A DNA stretch of 17,637 nt, taken from assembly GCA_045650705.1 (NCBI GenBank), contig JAZRRK010000042.1, positions 1 to 17,637 of the forward strand, in the 5' to 3' direction. Positions 13,545 to 17,637 of the stretch are shown here, piece after piece. The position numbers and the translations under genes are program-made. The first letter of the stretch is position 1. Every line of letters begins with the position of its first letter. The notes below the pieces were generated by a model. The model was given only the letters and a program-made list of their open reading frames with translations, made no database searches and had not been told where the DNA came from. Source of the DNA: UMGS1781 sp045650705. Its GTDB lineage: Bacteria > Bacillota > Clostridia > TANB77 > CAG-508.

Positions 13545-14483
13545 ATGGAAAAGATAATAGAAATAGAGAATTTAACCAAAAGTTATGGAAAATTTAAAGC
13601 TATAGATGATTTGTCTATTTATGTCGAAAAAGGAAAAATATTTGGGCTACTTGGTCCAAATGGTAGTGGTAAATCTACAACAATTAATTGCATTTTATCT
13701 TTATTAAATTTTGAAAAAGGCAGCATAAAAATATTTGGAGAAGAAATGAAACCAAATAGCTACAATATAAAAGCTAAAATTGGAGTAGTATTTCAAGATG
13801 TTGCTGTCTTTGATGAATTAACTGTTTATGAAAATATAAACTATTTTTGTGGATTATATATAAAAAATAAAAAACAAAGAATTCAGTATGTTGATGACGC
13901 TATTAAATTAACCGGATTAGAAGAATTTAAAAAATTTAGACCGAAACAATTATCTGGAGGACTTCTTAGAAGACTAAATATAGCTTGTGGAATAGCACAT
14001 AAACCAGAACTTATATTTCTAGATGAGCCAACTGTTGCAGTTGATCCACAGAGTAGAAATAACATTTTAGAGGGAATTAAAGAATTGAATAAAAATGGTG
14101 CTACAATAGTATATACCACACATTATATGGAAGAAGTAGAACAATTATGTAATAGAATAGCAATATTAGATAAAGGAAAGATAATTGCTATTGGGACCAA
14201 AGAGGATTTAAAAGAACTAACTATTATGGGAGAAAAAATCACAGTAGAAGTTGAAAATATAGATGAAACAAATTTAAAAAAATTAAACGATATAGAGAAT
14301 ATAATTGATGTTAATTATGAAGACAACACATTGTATGTTACATATAAAAAAGGAGAAGAAAATCTAGAAAATATGATATCTTTCTTAAAAGAAAATAATA
14401 TTAAATACACAAAAATATTTTCTGAACTTCCAACTTTAAATGATGTATTTTTAGAACTTACAGGAAAACAATTAAGAGATTAA
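13545..14483 (+). CDS. ABC transporter ATP-binding protein (multidrug/lipopeptide-type exporter)
   Basis: The 312-residue cytoplasmic ATPase powers the two permeases that follow. It has Walker A GPNGSGKST near residues 37-45, the Q-loop VVFQD, the signature LSGGL, Walker B LIFLDEP and H-loop TTH. A C-terminal ~80-residue extension (KITVEVENIDETNLKK...ELPTLNDVFLELTGK) is of the DrrA/CcmA/LnrL type that ends with a 'LxDVFLxLTG' helix. The start ATG 13545 is set by AGGAAG at 13531-13536; the GTG at 13536 lies in that site. It is the first gene of a tight three-gene operon (10-base gap to the next). Substrate not deducible; antibiotic or lipid export is the usual role for this type. Confidence 0.93.
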   Translation: MEKIIEIENLTKSYGKFKAIDDLSIYVEKGKIFGLLGPNGSGKSTTINCILSLLNFEKGSIKIFGEEMKPNSYNIKAKIGVVFQDVAVFDELTVYENINYFCGLYIKNKKQRIQYVDDAIKLTGLEEFKKFRPKQLSGGLLRRLNIACGIAHKPELIFLDEPTVAVDPQSRNNILEGIKELNKNGATIVYTTHYMEEVEQLCNRIAILDKGKIIAIGTKEDLKELTIMGEKITVEVENIDETNLKKLNDIENIIDVNYEDNTLYVTYKKGEENLENMISFLKENNIKYTKIFSELPTLNDVFLELTGKQLRD

Positions 14484-14493
14484 GGGGGATATT

Positions 14494-15639
14494 ATGTTTA
14501 AGCATTTATTTGTAAATAAAATAAAAATACTTTTGAAAAATAAAGCAATGCTTTTTTGGACATTAATCTTTCCTTTTGTATTAGGAACTTTTTTTCAACT
14601 TGCATTAGGAAATATAGGTGAATCATTTGAGATGGAAGTAATTCCTATCGCTGTTGTAGATAACAATTATTATCAAGACGATAAAATCTTTAAAGAGGTA
14701 ATTTCTAGTTTATCGGAAGAAAGTGAAAATCAACTTTTTGAAACTATGTATGTTACTGAAGACAAAGCAAAAACATTACTTAAAAATGAAGAGATTGAAG
14801 GGTATATAATATTAAATGAAAATAATAATCCCAAAATGGTGGTTAAACAGAATGGATTGAATCAAACTATTATTAAGAGCGTGTTAGATGAATATTATCA
14901 AATGTCAAGTGTAACAAACAATATAATAAACTATAATCCAGAAGTAATATATAATGGAGTATTACAGTCATTATATGAAGCAAATAATTTTATTATTGAC
15001 GATTCAAATGAAAATATAGATTTTAGTATTAATTACTTTTTTACACTTATCGCAATGACCTGCTTATATGGAAGTTTAATAGGGTTAGAAATTATTAAGG
15101 ATTCAGAAGCGAACTTAAGTAAAAAAGGAGCAAGAATGTGTATGACTCCAGTAAATAAGTTTAAAATCATTTTAGCAGGCTTATTTGCAGGTTATGTTAT
15201 ACAACTTGTAGCTCTTGCTTTATTATTCTTATATTTAATATTTGTATTTAAAGTTAATTTTGGCAATCAAATTTTGCCAACGATAATATTATCTATTGTA
15301 GGATGTCTAGCAGGAACTTCGTTAGGAACATTTGTAGGAGTATCTAATAAAAAATCCGAGAGTTTTAAAATAGGGTTGTTGATTTCTGTAATAATGGCGT
15401 GCTGTTTCTTTTCAGGAATGATGGGAGAAATAAGCATCAAAGTATATTTTGATGAAACATTTCCTTTATTGGCCCAAATTAATCCAGTAAATATTATTAC
15501 AGATGGACTATACTCATTATTTGCTTATAATAATTTAGATATTTATTATAATTGCTTAATGCGTATTTCAATTTTTTCTCTAATATTAATTGCATTATCC
15601 TTTATATTTATAAGGAGGAAAAAATATGATAGTATTTAA
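14494..15639 (+). CDS. ABC-2 type permease, first subunit
   Basis: The 381-residue membrane protein has one N-terminal helix (about 20-40, AMLFWTLIFPFVLGTFFQLAL). A large outside domain (about 42-180) follows, then five C-terminal helices (about 182-204, 225-247, 255-277, 288-310, 350-372). This is the ABC2_membrane_3 / LnrM plan in which the permease and ATPase are separate chains. The ribosome site AAGGGGG (14483-14489) lies 4-5 bases before ATG 14494. Its last 14 bases overlap the next permease, indicating translational coupling. The two permeases, similar in plan and length, probably form a heterodimer. Confidence 0.9.
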   Translation: MFKHLFVNKIKILLKNKAMLFWTLIFPFVLGTFFQLALGNIGESFEMEVIPIAVVDNNYYQDDKIFKEVISSLSEESENQLFETMYVTEDKAKTLLKNEEIEGYIILNENNNPKMVVKQNGLNQTIIKSVLDEYYQMSSVTNNIINYNPEVIYNGVLQSLYEANNFIIDDSNENIDFSINYFFTLIAMTCLYGSLIGLEIIKDSEANLSKKGARMCMTPVNKFKIILAGLFAGYVIQLVALALLFLYLIFVFKVNFGNQILPTIILSIVGCLAGTSLGTFVGVSNKKSESFKIGLLISVIMACCFFSGMMGEISIKVYFDETFPLLAQINPVNIITDGLYSLFAYNNLDIYYNCLMRISIFSLILIALSFIFIRRKKYDSI

Positions 15640-16759
15640 GAATTATTTTAAAATAGTTAAAAAACATTTAGGAACAATAATAATGTTTGCAGCAATTTCT
15701 ATTGGTATATCAATTGCAAATACAAGCTATACTAGTACAGAAAATTATACAAGTGTTAACCCTAAATTGGCGATAATAAATTATGACAAATCATATTTAA
15801 CAGAAAATTTTACTGAATATATAGAAAAAAACGCAGAAATCATAGAAATAGAAGATAATGAAAAAGAAATTCAAGATGCATTATATACTAATAAAGTAGA
15901 TGCGATTCTTATAATTCCAGAGAACTTTGGAATGGAACTTATGGCAGGAAACCAGCCAAGAATTAGAATAAAAAAGTCTGTACAAAATGCATCTGAATAT
16001 ATTGAGATTTTAGTTAATAGATATTTAAAAATAGCAGAAACTTATTCTAAATCAGGAATGTCAGAAAGTGAAATAGTATCAAGAATAAAAAAAGATATTG
16101 AAAATGAAATTGAAGTTATGGTTTCAAGTGAACAAAAGTCTAATTTGGAAAAATTAGCAGTTTTCTATAGCTTTGAAAACTATGCATTTTTATCAATATT
16201 TATATTTATAATAGGAACTATAATGTGCATTTTTAATAAAGAAACTATAAGGAAAAGAAATAATGTAAGCAAATTAAAGTCAAAAAGTTTTTCGAACCAA
16301 TTGTTTTGGGGACATATAGTTTTAACATTGAGCTTATGGGCAATTTTTGTGTTAGTAAGTTTTATAATTTATAAAGAGTTAATGTTTAATATGAATGCAC
16401 TTCTTTTAGTGATTAATTCATTATGCTTTGCATTAACAGCTACAAGTTTGGCATATTTAATAGGAAGTTTAGTAAGAAATCAAAATGTAATTTCGGGGAT
16501 ACAAAATGTAATATCTTTAGGACTTAGCTTTATATCTGGATGCTTTGTTCCTATAGAATTGTTAGATGTAAATATAGTTAATTTTTCTAAAATCTTTCCT
16601 TCTTATTGGTTTATACAAGGAAATTATGATATAGTAAAATTAGCAAATTTTGATTTCGAAACATTAAAACCAATATTACAAAATTATATGATAATACTTG
16701 CATTTGGAATTTTATATTTTGTAATTAGTAGAATAATAAGCGCAAAGAAAACGACATAA
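15626..16759 (+). CDS. ABC-2 type permease, second subunit
   Basis: The 377-residue membrane protein repeats the plan of its neighbour. It has an N-terminal helix at about 13-30, an external domain to about residue 185 (with NYDKSYLTENFTEYIEKNAEIIEIEDNEKEIQDAL replaced by charged helices), and then helices near 188-207, 228-250, 258-282, 290-312 and 350-370. ATG 15626 follows AAGGAGG at 15613-15619, which lies within the 3' end of the preceding gene. The order ATPase-permease-permease is that of LnrLMN, the linearmycin resistance exporter of B. subtilis. No two-component system sits beside it, so regulation is not evident. Confidence 0.9.
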   Translation: MIVFKNYFKIVKKHLGTIIMFAAISIGISIANTSYTSTENYTSVNPKLAIINYDKSYLTENFTEYIEKNAEIIEIEDNEKEIQDALYTNKVDAILIIPENFGMELMAGNQPRIRIKKSVQNASEYIEILVNRYLKIAETYSKSGMSESEIVSRIKKDIENEIEVMVSSEQKSNLEKLAVFYSFENYAFLSIFIFIIGTIMCIFNKETIRKRNNVSKLKSKSFSNQLFWGHIVLTLSLWAIFVLVSFIIYKELMFNMNALLLVINSLCFALTATSLAYLIGSLVRNQNVISGIQNVISLGLSFISGCFVPIELLDVNIVNFSKIFPSYWFIQGNYDIVKLANFDFETLKPILQNYMIILAFGILYFVISRIISAKKTT

Positions 16760-16767
16760 AACCAAAA

Positions 16768-16796
16768 TTGACATAATACTTCTTAAATGATATAGA
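16768..16796 (+). promoter_or_regulatory. Strong promoter of the 86-aa orphan gene
   Basis: A consensus TTGACA (16768-16773), a 17-base spacer and TATAGA (16791-16796), beginning 8 bases after the exporter operon's last stop codon. Start near 16803. Confidence 0.8.
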
Positions 16797-16836
16797 GAAA
16801 CATTATGATTATTTAATTAAGAAAAGGGCAATTTAT

Positions 16837-17097
16837 ATGTTGCCTAAAAACGAAGCAATAAGCATAACAATAAAATATTGTGATACAGTACGCAACAAAA
16901 TGGAATTTGCAAGAGAAAATTGTATTACAACTAAACTCTTGGATCGTTCTATACTGAAATGCATTGTTGAATGTTGGATTTCAGATGAAGTTGTAATGAA
17001 GTTAAAGAAAAAATCTTTACGGCGGAACCCAGATGCTATTGAATTTTGGGAGAGAATTGAAAAACTTCGAGAAAATACCAAAGAGAATCAGGGTTAA
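16837..17097 (+). CDS. Orphan 86-aa charged protein, unknown function
   Basis: The frame has a consensus promoter, a ribosome site (AAAAGGGC at 16822-16829, 7 bases before ATG 16837) and its own terminator, so it is likely real. The protein is predicted largely helical: MLPKNEAISITIKYCDTVR, then FARENCITTKLLDRSILKCIVECWI, then a basic-acidic tail (LKKKSLRRNPDAIEFWERIEKLRENTKENQG). It has three cysteines and no membrane segment. I do not recognise it. It is not Spo0E-like (no HxxSxxLD motif). The tail uses codons such as CGG and CCC more than neighbouring genes, a faint hint of different origin. A similar-length opposite-strand frame (16833-17081) lacks a ribosome site and is rejected. Confidence 0.7.
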   Translation: MLPKNEAISITIKYCDTVRNKMEFARENCITTKLLDRSILKCIVECWISDEVVMKLKKKSLRRNPDAIEFWERIEKLRENTKENQG

Positions 17098-17117
17098 TAC
17101 CTTGATTCTTTCTTTTT
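17084..17117. terminator. Terminator shared by the orphan gene and ylmC/ymxH
   Basis: A 10-bp stem (17084-17093 with 17100-17109, one G-T pair) with the orphan gene's stop codon in its loop, then TTTCTTTTT. It lies between two convergent genes and may serve both. Confidence 0.85.
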
Positions 17118-17129
17118 AAAATGAATGCA

Positions 17130-17372
17130 TTAAGAATTATAATTTATTTCAACAAGAATAACATCTTCACCAATACATTTAATATTTTGCCAAGGTATAA
17201 CTAAATCATTAGATGAAAAAAAGTTAAATACTTTCGTGTTACCAGGGACAACAATAGAAGTTATAATACCAGTTTCTAAATTAGCAGTAACATCTTGAAC
17301 AAAACCTAATCTTTTACCATCTAAAATATTTATAACTTCTTTATGTTTAAAATCTAATCCTTTATTATTCAT
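17130..17372 (-). CDS. YlmC/YmxH-family sporulation protein (PRC-barrel)
   Basis: The 80-residue cytoplasmic protein shows the family pattern KEVINILDGKRLGFVQDV, then ETGIITSIVVPG, IPWQNIKCIGEDVILVEI. This is a single PRC-barrel beta domain. YlmC and YmxH are short, conserved in spore-forming Firmicutes and linked to sporulation by expression and annotation; their biochemical role is not settled. The start is ATG 17372-17370 with AAAGGGG (plus 17378-17384) 5 bases upstream. Longer frames to 17456 would add a low-complexity phenylalanine/leucine-rich stretch translated from the A/T-rich leader and are artefacts. A TATACT (plus 17384-17389) on minus could be part of a promoter, but no good -35 accompanies it. 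Confidence 0.88.
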   Translation of the reverse strand: MNNKGLDFKHKEVINILDGKRLGFVQDVTANLETGIITSIVVPGNTKVFNFFSSNDLVIPWQNIKCIGEDVILVEINYNS

Positions 17373-17449
17373 AAAAACCCCTTTAAAAGTATATTCATTA
17401 AAATATAAAAATAGGAATAAAAAAATAATAAAAAAAAACAAAAAAAGTG

Positions 17450-17478
17450 TTGACAAAGAAATAAAAAAGTAGTATCAT
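17450..17478 (+). promoter_or_regulatory. Promoter of the right-edge small transcript
   Basis: TTGACA (17450-17455), a 17-base spacer and TATCAT (17473-17478). The -35 lies within a 19-base sequence (AAAAAAAGTGTTGACAAAG) repeated exactly at 17606-17624. Confidence 0.8.
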
Positions 17479-17484
17479 TAAAAA

Positions 17485-17580
17485 GTACCAAGTAATATGA
17501 AGACACAATTATATAAAATAAGTATATAATTAGTAATGTTTTGGCAATAAAAAATCAACATAAAAGTTACTAATTTTTTT
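17485..17580 (+). ncRNA. Terminator-ended small transcript or attenuated leader
   Basis: From the predicted start near 17485 the sequence runs about 96 bases to an intrinsic terminator. The terminator stem is AATTAGTAA (17528-17536) with TTACTAATT (17567-17575), plus inner TGTT/AACA, followed by T to 17580. An alternative hairpin, AATTATATA (17507-17515) with TATATAATT (17523-17531), uses four bases of the terminator's 5' arm, so the two compete. No convincing frame. It could be a small RNA or the attenuated leader of a gene right of the window; I do not recognise a known family. Confidence 0.5.
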
Positions 17581-17605
17581 GTTGAAAAAAAGTTGAAAAA
17601 ATATT

Positions 17606-17637
17606 AAAAAAAGTGTTGACAAAGTAAAATAAAAATG
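17606..17637 (+). promoter_or_regulatory. Second copy of the TTGACA promoter, cut by window end
   Basis: TTGACA (17616-17621) in a 19-base context identical to the first promoter. The matching -10 would fall from 17639 onward, just past the edge. It probably belongs to a strongly transcribed gene to the right. Confidence 0.6.

Noticed and set aside
16833..17081. 82-codon minus frame opposite the orphan gene
   Set aside because: The plus-strand frame has promoter, ribosome site and terminator; the minus frame has none.

Overview
The window is chromosomal DNA of a low-GC Clostridia-type Firmicute. Coding sequence is very A/T-rich (for example 11 G/C in positions 781-840), purine-rich AGGAGG-type ribosome sites precede most genes, and a YlmC/YmxH sporulation-family gene lies at the right end. 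The first ~400 bases look different (33 G/C in positions 61-120). They carry the tail of a DUF3048 (YerB-like) gene, a strong bidirectional terminator and a 34-codon gene on the minus strand. They abut a DUF5050-like gene that has lost its 5' end, so this edge is either a chimeric assembly join or a transfer boundary.

Layout: 400-2.9 kb holds a beta-propeller-like fragment, a nucleoside (uridine-like) kinase with a ThrRS-like N-terminus, and an RNHCP zinc-binding protein. At 2.9-3.07 kb is an element with 25-bp perfect inverted ends. HtpX protease (minus) follows. At 4.07-4.4 kb is a compact, unannotated-looking type I toxin-antitoxin locus: a 45-residue hydrophobic peptide gene on minus, opposed by a ~90-nt antisense RNA on plus. 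Both are driven by near-identical promoters arranged as an inverted pair. Then come rsmA, a frameshifted DUF84 NTPase gene, a TGS-less threonyl-tRNA synthetase, a WG-repeat membrane protein and acpS. A ~178-nt structured RNA candidate (possibly raiA) follows, then an FAD oxidoreductase with a C-terminal Rieske domain. Next are a clostridial-type palindromic repeat, tRNA-Arg(ACG), tRNA-Pro(UGG), a stand-alone class II Fic protein, an unknown membrane protein, a three-gene ABC exporter operon resembling LnrLMN, an orphan 86-residue gene with its own strong promoter, and ylmC/ymxH on minus. The right edge carries a terminator-ended small transcript between two copies of the same promoter sequence.

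Most of the window is housekeeping: translation (rsmA, thrS, two tRNAs), acyl-carrier-protein activation (acpS), nucleotide metabolism or cleanup, and membrane quality control (htpX). The accessory content sits between these genes. The most notable items are the type I toxin-antitoxin locus, whose sequence predicts both sequestration of the toxin ribosome site and 5'-3' mRNA pairing, and the structured RNA at 9.85-10.03 kb.
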